From positions 1 through 12,741 of the forward strand of contig CAIUWU010000200.1 in NCBI GenBank assembly GCA_903902945.1: 12,741 bases of DNA, in the 5' to 3' direction. The stretch's first letter is position 1. The number at the start of each line of letters is the position of its first letter. This DNA is from an uncultured Pseudomonadota bacterium. Its GTDB lineage: Bacteria > Pseudomonadota > Gammaproteobacteria > Methylococcales > Methylomonadaceae. Positions 1 through 7,303 of this stretch are shown one piece after another. The position numbers and the translations under genes are program-made. The notes below the pieces were generated by a model. It saw nothing but the letters and a program-made list of their open reading frames with translations. It was not told where the DNA came from and ran no database searches.

Positions 1-1
1 C

Positions 2-844
2 CCCGATTATTGCCATTTCGTCCCGGCACTGCATAACACCAGCCGCGATGAAATCCGCTATTTCGATCAAACCGACAGTTCACCGGCGTTAGCTGCGTTC
101 AAAACGGCGATGCAGCAAGCTTTGCAACGCAATGCCCGGGAACGTTGCCGCTGGTTCGAACTAGGACCCAAAACCCAATCCAACCAGATTGCTCATCAGC
201 ATGTGCTGGAACGCTCTTCTTCGATCTTTGAACCCAGACCGGAACTGAATCATTCCAATAATCTGTACTGCATTATCGGCCGCCGCGAAATCAGCCGCCA
301 CCTGTTCATGGACCGCCGGGCTTTTCTGCATTCGTATCACCCACACACTGACCAAGACGGTGAAATTCTGGCCAAGATTCTCTCGGCAGTAATTCCGGTT
401 TGCGGCGGTATCAATCTGGAATATTTATTTTCCAGAATTGATAACTCGGTTTACGGCGCCGGCACCAAATTGCCACATAACGTTATTGGCCTATTAGGTG
501 TGGCTAATGGCGTCGAAGGCGATTTACGCACCGGACTGCCTTCACAGATGATCGAAGTTCATGAACCGGCCCGCTTGCTGATTGTGATTGATCAGCATCC
601 TGAGCAGATCGATGCCGCCATCAGCAAAATCGGTAATCTCAAACAGTGGCTGGATAATGACTGGATTCGCCTCGCCTCCTGCAGCCCGACAAACCGCGAA
701 CTCCAGCTTTACAGCGACAGCGGCTGGCATCCGGTGCAACTACCTGCCGACCTGCAGGTGCCGGTAGCCGCACGCTCGGAACAAATTATCGTCGGACGCA
801 CCACCACCATTCCCGTCCATCAGCTCAGAGGACAACACGCATGA
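2..844 (+). CDS. dabA: DabA-like inorganic carbon transporter subunit (DUF2309/UPF0753), 3' part
   Basis: Partial gene: the frame is open from base 2, and 280 residues are present before the TGA at 842-844. The family (UPF0753/DUF2309) is the carbonic-anhydrase-like, zinc-binding subunit of the DAB complex, which with the membrane protein DabB accumulates bicarbonate using the proton gradient. Visible family signatures are FVPALHNTSRDEI close to the window edge, then GINLEYLFSRIDN, GTKLPHNVIGLLGV, GDLRTGLPSQM and EVHEPARLL. As I recall the family, the zinc ligands (two Cys, one Asp and one His, the last two in GHGS and DCGACGG stretches) lie N-terminal to the ALHNT motif, so they are outside this window and cannot be checked. 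The stop overlaps the next start as ATGA, indicating translational coupling with the DabB-like gene. The assignment is secure at family level; transport function is inferred from the pair. Confidence 0.88.
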   Translation, partial: PDYCHFVPALHNTSRDEIRYFDQTDSSPALAAFKTAMQQALQRNARERCRWFELGPKTQSNQIAHQHVLERSSSIFEPRPELNHSNNLYCIIGRREISRHLFMDRRAFLHSYHPHTDQDGEILAKILSAVIPVCGGINLEYLFSRIDNSVYGAGTKLPHNVIGLLGVANGVEGDLRTGLPSQMIEVHEPARLLIVIDQHPEQIDAAISKIGNLKQWLDNDWIRLASCSPTNRELQLYSDSGWHPVQLPADLQVPVAARSEQIIVGRTTTIPVHQLRGQHA

Positions 845-2709
845 CCTTGTTATTGATTGCCTGCCAGCTATTGCCGCTGTCGGGTTTGGTATTGATTTTT
901 CTGTCTGCCAACAACGAAGACACTATTACCCGCATCAGCTTCTGGCTTAGCCGGATCATGGGTGGCGTGATTTTTAGCTTATTGGCTTTATGGGCTAACA
1001 GCGGCTTTGCGGCGATTGAATATCAGTGGTTCATGCTCTATCAGGAGCCGGGCTACAGCTTTCCGATCTTGTTCTATTTTGACAAAGTCAGTGCCGCCTA
1101 TCTGTTTTGCGTCTGGAGCATTTTTGCCATTATCGTTAAGTATTGCCGGGTTTATCTGCATCGCGAGCAAGGCTATAAACGTTTCTTTCAGACCATTTTC
1201 GGCTTTGTGTTCGGCCTCAACCTGATTGTCTTGTCCGGCAGTATCGACATGCTGTTTGCGGGCTGGGAGATTGTCGGAATTTCCTCGTTTCTGCTGATTG
1301 CCTTTTACCGCCATCGCCCACAACCGGTGCGTAATGCCTTGCGGGCTTACACCATTTATCGTTTTTGTGACGTGGGTTTACTGTTAGGCGCCTGGATGAG
1401 CCATTTGCTGTTTCATGAAAGTCCGCATTTCAGCGAACTCAGCGATTTATTCAGTAATCCGGATTTTCATCCCAGTAGTTATGCAGCACTGTCGTTATTG
1501 TCCTGGCTGATTATTCTGGCTGCTTCGGGTAAGTCGGCGCAATTCCCGTTCTGCTTCTGGCTGCCTAGAGCCATGGAAGGCCCAACCCCGTCCAGCGCGA
1601 TTTTTTATGGCGCGCTGTCGATTCATCTGGGGGTGTTTCTGTTATTGCGGACGCTGCCAATCTGGGGTTATCAGCTATTGCCGCAGGCGATTATTTTTAC
1701 GATTGGCCTGCTGACGGTGATCGTCGCCAGCCTGTCAGAAAAAACCCAATCTAACATCAAGGGTCAGGTTGCTTATGCATCGATTGCTCAGGTAGGCCTG
1801 ATGTTTATTGAATTATCACTGGGTCTGGAAACCCTGGTCCTGATACATTTCATGGGCAACGCCTTTCTACGCTGCTATCAACTGCTGGTATCACCATCGA
1901 TCGTGGCGCATTTACTGCGGGTGGAAGGGGCTGTGGATGGCGATTTTTATATCAAAACCAGTCATTTTGAATTTTTGCCCGCCAGTATCCGTCACAGCCT
2001 GCCGGAGGTTTTGCAAAATACCATTTATGTTTTCTCGCTGCAGGAAGCCCATCTGGAATTCTGGGTCAAACGTTTGCTGTGGGATCCATTGAAACGCTTG
2101 GGACAGATTTTCAATCACGCTCACTTTTTGATCAAAACCGCCTTACTGGTGATTTTGGGCGCTATCGCCTTCCATTTTTATCAGCCCGAAGGCAGCAATA
2201 TTGCTTCGCTGCCGGTTTCGGTGGCGATGGTCTTGATCTCGCTGGCAGCGTTCAGCCAGAAACACAGCCCGTTCAAGGTCTGGAACTATGTAACACTCAG
2301 CAGCATGCTGGCGGGTATCGGCGTCTGGCTGATGACACCCGAGGCCTGGGACGATGTAGTGCTGTTTCTGACCGGCATTATTCCTGCCTGGATATTAGGT
2401 ATCACCACACTTTATTTAATGCTGAAACATGAAAACTTTGACGATTCGCCTTTTATTTTCCGGGCGATGGCCGAAACCCATCCACGCCTGTCTTTAGTAT
2501 TGTTTTTAAGCTTCCTGGGTCTGGTCGGCTTTCCGATCACGCCGGCATTTTTAGGCGAAGATTTATTGCTGTCTCATGCCAGCAGCCAGCATCCCTGGTT
2601 TGCGGCGCCGATTACGATTGCTTTTGTCGTCAACGGTATCGCCATTGCCCGGATGTTTCTGCGTTTGAGCATGGGCAGACCCAGTGAAATTTCACATCTG
2701 CGCCAATAA
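841..2709 (+). CDS. dabB: DabB-like NuoL/MrpA-type proton-conducting membrane subunit
   Basis: A 622-residue, very hydrophobic protein related to the antiporter-like subunits of complex I (NuoL, MrpA). It is the presumed membrane partner of DabA, coupling proton flow to CO2/bicarbonate uptake. The start ATG at 841 overlaps the upstream stop and has AGAGGA nine bases before it. Conserved features are Glu143 in AGWEIVGISSFLL (the TM5 glutamate of NuoL), Lys231 in SGKSAQFPFCFWLPRAMEGPTP (the TM7 lysine, split here only for description) and Lys308 in NIKGQVAYASIAQVG. Departures from NuoL: the loop that reads SALIHAATMV in NuoL is SAIFYGALSIHLG here, without the first His, and the C-terminal SKDE motif is replaced by GED at 572-574. 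A polar stretch at about 360-425 separates the core from the C-terminal helices. It is followed by a terminator. Without the adjacent DabA one would call it only NuoL-like. Confidence 0.8.
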   Translation: MTLLLIACQLLPLSGLVLIFLSANNEDTITRISFWLSRIMGGVIFSLLALWANSGFAAIEYQWFMLYQEPGYSFPILFYFDKVSAAYLFCVWSIFAIIVKYCRVYLHREQGYKRFFQTIFGFVFGLNLIVLSGSIDMLFAGWEIVGISSFLLIAFYRHRPQPVRNALRAYTIYRFCDVGLLLGAWMSHLLFHESPHFSELSDLFSNPDFHPSSYAALSLLSWLIILAASGKSAQFPFCFWLPRAMEGPTPSSAIFYGALSIHLGVFLLLRTLPIWGYQLLPQAIIFTIGLLTVIVASLSEKTQSNIKGQVAYASIAQVGLMFIELSLGLETLVLIHFMGNAFLRCYQLLVSPSIVAHLLRVEGAVDGDFYIKTSHFEFLPASIRHSLPEVLQNTIYVFSLQEAHLEFWVKRLLWDPLKRLGQIFNHAHFLIKTALLVILGAIAFHFYQPEGSNIASLPVSVAMVLISLAAFSQKHSPFKVWNYVTLSSMLAGIGVWLMTPEAWDDVVLFLTGIIPAWILGITTLYLMLKHENFDDSPFIFRAMAETHPRLSLVLFLSFLGLVGFPITPAFLGEDLLLSHASSQHPWFAAPITIAFVVNGIAIARMFLRLSMGRPSEISHLRQ

Positions 2710-2723
2710 GCTGCGGCCATAAA

Positions 2724-2745
2724 AAAGGGGCTTTACAGCCCCTTT
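2724..2745. terminator. Bidirectional intrinsic terminator between dabB and ahcY
   Basis: A perfect 9-bp inverted repeat, AAAGGGGCT (2724-2732) and AGCCCCTTT (2737-2745), with a four-base loop. On the minus strand the loop reads GTAA (a GNRA tetraloop) and is followed by a run of six T, so it should end the metK-ahcY transcript efficiently. On the plus strand the tail is TTTCTT, weaker but usable for dabAB. It lies between two convergent genes, 14 bases after the dabB stop and 21 before the ahcY stop. Confidence 0.9.
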
Positions 2746-2766
2746 CTTGATAGCCGGCAAACCTTT

Positions 2767-4059
2767 TTAATAGCGATAGTGCTCAGGCTTGTAAGGGCCT
2801 TCAACCGGCACATTGATATAGTCGGCCTGTTGCTGGGTTAACTGGGTCAGATGCACACCGATTTGTGCCAGATGTGAACGGGCGACTTTTTCATCCAGTT
2901 TCTTGGGCAGGATATAAACCTCGTTTTTATAGCTGGCGGCATTGGTCCACAGTTCAATCTGCGCCAATACTTGGTTACAGAACGAGTTGGACATCACGAA
3001 ACTGGGGTGTCCTGTTGCACAACCCAGATTGACCAGTCGGCCTTCAGCCAGCACGATCAGGCGTTTGCCGTCAGGGAAGATGACATGATCGACTTGTGGC
3101 TTGATGTTTTCCCAGGTGTACTGACGAATCGCGGCAATCTCGATTTCCGAATCGAAGTGACCAATATTGCAGATGATGGCCTGATCTCGCATGGCTTTCA
3201 TGTGCTCATGGGTAATCACGCTGACATTACCGGTGGCAGTCACGAAAATATTCGCAATCGGCGCCGCTTCTTCCATGGTGACCACACGGTAACCTTCCAT
3301 CGCCGCCTGCAGTGCGCAGATCGGATCGATTTCGGTAATCCAGACCGTGGCCCCTAAACCGCGTAAGGATTGGGCACAGCCTTTGCCGACATCGCCGTAG
3401 CCACAGACTACCGCAATCTTGCCAGCCACCATCACGTCTGTTGCCCGTTTGATACCGTCAACCAGTGATTCACGGCAGCCGTACAGGTTATCGAATTTGG
3501 ATTTGGTGACTGAATCGTTGACGTTAAATGCCGGGACTTTCAGTGTGCCTTTAGCAACGCGTTCGGTCAGACGCAACACACCGGTGGTGGTTTCTTCCGA
3601 CAAGCCTTTGACCTCGGCCATCAGCTCGGGGAATTTATCGTGCATCATGTTGGTCAGGTCGCCACCGTCATCCAGAATCATGTTCGGACGCCAGCCATCA
3701 GGCCCCAAGATGGTTTGCTCGATACACCAATCGGCTTCGGCTTCGGTTTCGCCTTTCCAGGCAAACACCGGAATACCGGCTGCGGCAATCGCAGCGGCGG
3801 CATGATCCTGAGTCGAGAAAATGTTGCAGGAGGACCAGCGAACTTCGGCACCCAGTGCCGTCAGGGTTTCGATCAACACCGCAGTCTGAATTGTCATGTG
3901 CAGACAACCGGCAATGCGAGCGCCTTTTAAAGGCTGCTCTGCACCATACTCGGCACGCAAGGCCATCAGACCCGGCATTTCGGTTTCGGCAATGGCAATT
4001 TCTTTACGACCCCAGTCTGCCAGCGCCATATCGGCTACTTTGTAATCGGTAAAACTCAT
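2767..4059 (-). CDS. ahcY: S-adenosylhomocysteine hydrolase (adenosylhomocysteinase)
   Basis: NAD-dependent cytosolic enzyme that splits S-adenosylhomocysteine into adenosine and homocysteine, removing the product inhibitor of methyltransferases. Its 430 residues carry the family signatures: Lys186 and Asp190 in NDSVTKSKFDN (same numbering as the human enzyme), the Rossmann motif GYGDVGKG at 220-227, GHFDSEIEI, HPSFVMSNSFCNQV and the C-terminal KPEHYRY. It is the short form: the roughly 40-residue insertion found in many proteobacterial enzymes (about 465-480 residues) before the SEETTTGV motif is absent. The start ATG at 4057-4059 has AGGGA eight bases upstream. It follows metK by 18 bases, so the two are very likely co-transcribed, joining SAM synthesis to SAH removal. 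There is no space for an SAH riboswitch between them. Confidence 0.98.
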   Translation of the reverse strand: MSFTDYKVADMALADWGRKEIAIAETEMPGLMALRAEYGAEQPLKGARIAGCLHMTIQTAVLIETLTALGAEVRWSSCNIFSTQDHAAAAIAAAGIPVFAWKGETEAEADWCIEQTILGPDGWRPNMILDDGGDLTNMMHDKFPELMAEVKGLSEETTTGVLRLTERVAKGTLKVPAFNVNDSVTKSKFDNLYGCRESLVDGIKRATDVMVAGKIAVVCGYGDVGKGCAQSLRGLGATVWITEIDPICALQAAMEGYRVVTMEEAAPIANIFVTATGNVSVITHEHMKAMRDQAIICNIGHFDSEIEIAAIRQYTWENIKPQVDHVIFPDGKRLIVLAEGRLVNLGCATGHPSFVMSNSFCNQVLAQIELWTNAASYKNEVYILPKKLDEKVARSHLAQIGVHLTQLTQQQADYINVPVEGPYKPEHYRY

Positions 4060-4077
4060 CTTGTATTTCCCTGTTAA

Positions 4078-5238
4078 TTAAAGACCGGCAGCAGCGCGCA
4101 AGGCCTCAGCTTTGTCGGTTTTTTCCCAACTGAAGCTGTCTTCGGTACGACCAAAGTGACCGTAAGCTGCGGTTGGCAGATAAATCGGTTTCAACAGACC
4201 CAGTTGCGCGATCAAACCTTTAGGACGCATATCGAAATGTTCACGGACAATTGCTTCCAGACGGTCTTCTTCGATACGGCCGGTGCCAAAAGTTTCGATG
4301 GTGACAGATGTTGGTTCAGCCACACCAATCGCGTAAGACACTTGAATCTCGCAGCGCTCAGCTAGTCCGGCAGCGACGATATTTTTTGCCACATAACGCG
4401 CCATGTAAGCCGCTGAACGATCCACTTTGGACGGATCTTTACCGGAAAAAGCACCACCACCGTGCCGCGCCATACCACCGTAGGAATCCACAATGATTTT
4501 GCGGCCGGTCAAACCGCAGTCGCCCACTGGACCGCCGATGATGAACTGACCGGTCGGGTTGATGAAGTATTTGGTGTCTTTGTGCAGCCATTCTTTTGGC
4601 AGAGTCGGCAGGATGATTTCATCCATCACCGCTTCTTCCAGCTCTTTGCCACCAATTTCAGGTGAATGCTGAGTTGATAAAACCACCGCATCAATCGCCA
4701 CCGGTTTATTGTTTTCGTAGCGGAAAGTGACCTGGCTTTTTGCATCCGGACGCAGCCATGGCAGCGTTTTATTTTTACGAATCTGCGCTTGTCTTTCCAC
4801 CAGACGGTGAGCATAGGTAATTGGCGCAGGCATCAGTACATCAGTTTCATTGCTGGCATAGCCAAACATCAAACCTTGGTCGCCGGCACCCTGCTCATGG
4901 TTGTCAGACTCGTCTACTCCCATCGCGATGTCAGCAGACTGTTTACCAATCGCATTAATCACCGCACAGGTATTGCCGTCGAAACCGATGTCACCGTGGT
5001 TATAACCAATATCATTTACTACCTTACGAACCAACGCTTCGGTATCAATAACCGCATTAGTGGTAATTTCACCCGCCAGCACGACCATACCGGTCTTGAC
5101 TAGGGTTTCACAGGCAATCCGTGAGCGTGGATCCTGGGCTAATAACGCATCAACAATCGCATCAGACACCTGATCTGCCACTTTATCGGGATGGCCTTCA
5201 GAAACGGATTCGGAGGTAAATAGATAGTTTTTGTTCAC
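4078..5238 (-). CDS. metK: S-adenosylmethionine synthetase
   Basis: Makes S-adenosylmethionine from methionine and ATP in the cytosol. Signatures: FTSESVSEGHPDK at the N-terminus, GAGDQGLMFGYA (ATP binding) and the P-loop-like GGGAFSGKDPSKVD. I chose the GTG at 5236-5238, giving 386 residues starting MNKNYLFTSES, close to E. coli MAKHLFTSES (384 residues). This GTG has GAGGG about eight bases upstream. An ATG at 5251-5253 is in frame and would add five residues (MRVSS), but no Shine-Dalgarno sequence precedes it and its own bases form part of the GAGGG signal for the GTG. The gene leads ahcY by 18 bases. Upstream there are only 64 bases to the tRNA, and these contain an intrinsic terminator, so its transcription start is unclear. 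There is no room for a SAM riboswitch. Confidence 0.97.
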   Translation of the reverse strand: MNKNYLFTSESVSEGHPDKVADQVSDAIVDALLAQDPRSRIACETLVKTGMVVLAGEITTNAVIDTEALVRKVVNDIGYNHGDIGFDGNTCAVINAIGKQSADIAMGVDESDNHEQGAGDQGLMFGYASNETDVLMPAPITYAHRLVERQAQIRKNKTLPWLRPDAKSQVTFRYENNKPVAIDAVVLSTQHSPEIGGKELEEAVMDEIILPTLPKEWLHKDTKYFINPTGQFIIGGPVGDCGLTGRKIIVDSYGGMARHGGGAFSGKDPSKVDRSAAYMARYVAKNIVAAGLAERCEIQVSYAIGVAEPTSVTIETFGTGRIEEDRLEAIVREHFDMRPKGLIAQLGLLKPIYLPTAAYGHFGRTEDSFSWEKTDKAEALRAAAGL

Positions 5239-5266
5239 GGAGCTGACCCTCATGACAATAGCGGAT

Positions 5267-5292
5267 AAAAAAAAAGGTCGTTACTCGACCTT
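5267..5292 (-). terminator. Strong intrinsic terminator after the tRNA, just upstream of metK
   Basis: On the minus strand the sequence reads AAGGTCG, loop AGTAA, CGACCTT, then a continuous run of T (nine counting the last stem bases) and ATCC. The 7-bp perfect stem and the U-tract are textbook. It sits 10 bases after the tRNA CCA end and 28 bases before the metK GTG, so it should end the rpoD-tRNA transcript. Whatever drives metK must either start downstream of it or read through it. Confidence 0.9.
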
Positions 5293-5302
5293 GGGTAATT
5301 TA

Positions 5303-5379
5303 TGGTGGGCCCTGTAGGACTTGAACCTACGACCTGCCGATTATGAGTCGGAAGCTCTGACCAACTGAGCTAAGGGCCC
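5303..5379 (-). tRNA. ileX: tRNA with CAU anticodon, probably tRNA-Ile2 (AUA-decoding after lysidine modification)
   Basis: A complete 77-base cloverleaf with encoded CCA. The acceptor is GGGCCCT paired with AGGGCCC, discriminator A; D-stem GCTC/GAGC; anticodon loop CTCATAA; T-arm GTAGG-TTCAAGT-CCTAC. The anticodon is CAU, which could be elongator Met, initiator Met or Ile2. C4-G69 and C5-G68 in the acceptor, the CGACTCATAATCG anticodon arm and the TTAGCTCAG start all match E. coli ileX rather than metT, and as I recall these acceptor pairs are recognition elements of TilS. A paired C at 1-72 mismatch typical of initiators is absent. In E. coli ileX also lies next to rpoD. Position 27-43 appears as a U-C mismatch. 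It begins 26 bases after the rpoD stop with no terminator between, so it is probably cut from the rpoD transcript. Automated tools may label it tRNA-Met. Confidence 0.93.
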
Positions 5380-5405
5380 TGAACTTTCAAACAGTCAAAC
5401 CAGAC

Positions 5406-7226
5406 TTATTCGCCATCCAGAAAGCATCTAAGCTGTTCTGAACGGGACGGATGCCTTAATTTTCTGAGTGCTTTGGCTTCAATCTGTCGAATCCGTTCGC
5501 GCGTTACATCAAACTGTTTGCCTACTTCTTCCAATGTATGATCAGTATTCATATTAATACCAAAGCGCATACGCAAAACTTTTGCTTCTCTGGCGGTCAA
5601 ACCTGCCAGCACATTCTGGGTAGACTCCCGCAAGCCGGCGATTGTAGCAGATTCAACCGGAGATAACATCTTGGAGTCTTCAATGAAATCCCCTAAATGC
5701 GAGTCTTCGTCGTCACCAATCGGCGTTTCCATTGAAATCGGCTCTTTGGCGATTTTCAGAACCTTGCGGATTTTGTCTTCCGGCATTTCCATGCGCTCAG
5801 CCAGTTCTTCCGGCGTCGCTTCCCGACCCAATTCTTGCAGAATCTGTCTTGAAACCCGATTCAGCTTGTTGATGGTTTCGATCATATGCACAGGAATACG
5901 AATAGTCCGGGCCTGATCGGCAATCGAACGCGTAATCGCCTGACGAATCCACCAGGTCGCATAGGTTGAGAATTTATAACCCCGACGATATTCAAATTTA
6001 TCAACCGCTTTCATCAAACCAATATTGCCTTCTTGAATCAAATCCAAGAACTGCAAGCCACGATTGGTGTATTTTTTAGCGATTGAAATAACCAGACGCA
6101 GGTTAGCCTCAATCATTTCTTTTTTAGCTTTACGCGATTTGGCTTCGCCCAAGGCGATATTGCGGCAGATCGATTTCAGCGTGGCAATGGTCAAACCATA
6201 CTGGCTTTCAATACTCAGCAGCTTTTGCTGAATAAGCTTGATTTGGTCTCTGTAGCCACTTAAAGCCGGCTCATATTGCGGATGAGACTGCAGATAGGTC
6301 TCCAGCCATTCCTGACTGGCTTCATTTTCGGTAAAGGCATTGATGAAATCTTTGCGCGGCATTTTTGCCTTACGCACACAAATATCCATCATGGCTTTTT
6401 CCTGCTCCCGAATCAAAGCAATCAGCTCCTCGGAAATCACCACCATTTTTTTCAGATATTGCGGCGTCCACTTAAACTCTGAAAACACAGCATCCAGGGC
6501 TTCAAAGGCTTTTTCAGTCTTTTCATGGCCATAACCATATTTTTTGACTGCCGAAGTCACTGTTTTCAATGCCTTTTTAACCACATCGACTTTTGCCTTG
6601 ACTTCTTCGAAATCAATTGCTTTGGCTTCTTCTTCCTCGGCCTCTTCCGTAGGCGCAGCATCATCGAGATCTTCCACCATCTCTTCGACTTCGGGCATTT
6701 CGGTAAGGTCGACAAACCCCAACACCAAGTCATTGAGACGCAGACCGGACTCTTCGTCATTCACTGTATCAAAGGTGTCGAGGAAAGACTGAACGATAAA
6801 GGCGGAACGGGCAATGGCACTGACAACCTGACGCTGACCCTCTTCGATACGCTTGGCAATTCGCAGTTCTTCTTCGCGAGTCAGCAGTTCCACCGAACCC
6901 ATTTCCCGCATATAAAGACGTACCGGATCAGTGGTGCGACCAAATTCGCTATCGACAGAAGCCAGTGCGGCAACTTCAGCCACCTCTTCATCGTCGTCAG
7001 CAGATATAACGGCATCGGAAGTAATCACCGAATCATCATCATCGGGGGCAGTTTCATAGACCTGAATGCCCATGTCATTAATCATGCCGATAATGTCATC
7101 GATTTGCTCAGGATCCATAATATCGCTGGGCAAGTGATCGTTGACTTCAGCGTATGTTAGATAACCTTGCGCTTTGCCTTTGGCAATCAGCTGTTTAAGT
7201 TGAGATTGCTGTTGTTCCTGATTCAT
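5406..7226 (-). CDS. rpoD: RNA polymerase primary sigma factor RpoD (sigma-70)
   Basis: The housekeeping sigma factor that directs RNA polymerase to -35/-10 promoters. Its 606 residues hold region 1.1 (about 5-60, YLTYAEVNDHLP), region 1.2 from DPVRLYMREMG at 100, a non-conserved region (about 140-350) with a very acidic stretch near 177-208, regions 2.1-2.4 (about 365-445, with KFSTYATWWIRQAI), region 3 (450-530) and region 4.2 with the helix-turn-helix TLEEVGKQFDVTRERIRQIE at 564-583. The ATG at 7224-7226 has only a weak AGAGA close by, but the N-terminus matches E. coli MEQNPQSQLK. It lies 73 bases after dnaG and has its own likely promoter in that gap. It is full length for the family. 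Confidence 0.99.
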   Translation of the reverse strand: MNQEQQQSQLKQLIAKGKAQGYLTYAEVNDHLPSDIMDPEQIDDIIGMINDMGIQVYETAPDDDDSVITSDAVISADDDEEVAEVAALASVDSEFGRTTDPVRLYMREMGSVELLTREEELRIAKRIEEGQRQVVSAIARSAFIVQSFLDTFDTVNDEESGLRLNDLVLGFVDLTEMPEVEEMVEDLDDAAPTEEAEEEEAKAIDFEEVKAKVDVVKKALKTVTSAVKKYGYGHEKTEKAFEALDAVFSEFKWTPQYLKKMVVISEELIALIREQEKAMMDICVRKAKMPRKDFINAFTENEASQEWLETYLQSHPQYEPALSGYRDQIKLIQQKLLSIESQYGLTIATLKSICRNIALGEAKSRKAKKEMIEANLRLVISIAKKYTNRGLQFLDLIQEGNIGLMKAVDKFEYRRGYKFSTYATWWIRQAITRSIADQARTIRIPVHMIETINKLNRVSRQILQELGREATPEELAERMEMPEDKIRKVLKIAKEPISMETPIGDDEDSHLGDFIEDSKMLSPVESATIAGLRESTQNVLAGLTAREAKVLRMRFGINMNTDHTLEEVGKQFDVTRERIRQIEAKALRKLRHPSRSEQLRCFLDGE

Positions 7227-7274
7227 TCTCTAAACCCACAATAGTTGTCAGCACCAAGCTCGGCAGAACCGATT

Positions 7275-7303
7275 ATTATATAGAATCAATGACATCCTGT
7301 CAT
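7275..7303 (-). promoter_or_regulatory. Sigma-70 promoter of rpoD, inside the macromolecular synthesis operon
   Basis: On the minus strand, ATGACA (7303-7298, five of six matches to TTGACA) and a perfect TATAAT (7280-7275) are separated by exactly 17 bases. The -35 overlaps the dnaG stop codon. The predicted start near 7268 gives a leader of about 42 bases before the rpoD ATG. It would allow rpoD to be made independently of rpsU-yqeY-dnaG, as E. coli does with its own internal rpoD promoters. Confidence 0.72.
7289..7303. promoter_or_regulatory. Perfect inverted repeat over the rpoD promoter -35, candidate operator
   Basis: The 15-base dyad ATGACA-GGA-TGTCAT (minus strand) has perfect 6-base arms and a 3-base centre. 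Its left arm is the -35 hexamer itself and its right arm lies in the spacer. It also covers the dnaG stop codon. The spacing suits a dimeric regulator. No T-tract follows, so it is not a terminator. The regulator is unknown and the repeat does not match the LexA box CTG-N10-CAG. Confidence 0.4.

Noticed and set aside
2971..3357. Plus-strand open frames opposite ahcY (also 3419-3805)
   Set aside because: Mirror frames of a strongly conserved enzyme; no independent coding signal.
4060..4077. Possible SAH riboswitch in front of ahcY
   Set aside because: Only 18 bases lie between metK and ahcY, holding just the ribosome site.
5239..5302. Possible SAM riboswitch in front of metK
   Set aside because: The space is too short and is taken by the terminator; no additional paired elements of any known SAM riboswitch class can be drawn.
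5380..5440. Separate promoter for the tRNA at the end of rpoD
   Set aside because: Only poor hexamers (for example AATAAG with a 15-base spacer) are found; co-transcription with rpoD is simpler.
6600..6720. GAA/GAG-rich stretch in rpoD as a possible DNA repeat
   Set aside because: It encodes the acidic part of the non-conserved region of sigma-70 and has no regular repeat unit.
6525..7160. Plus-strand open frame of 211 codons opposite rpoD
   Set aside because: It lies wholly antisense to a conserved essential gene, has no recognisable domain and a composition expected of a reverse-frame shadow.
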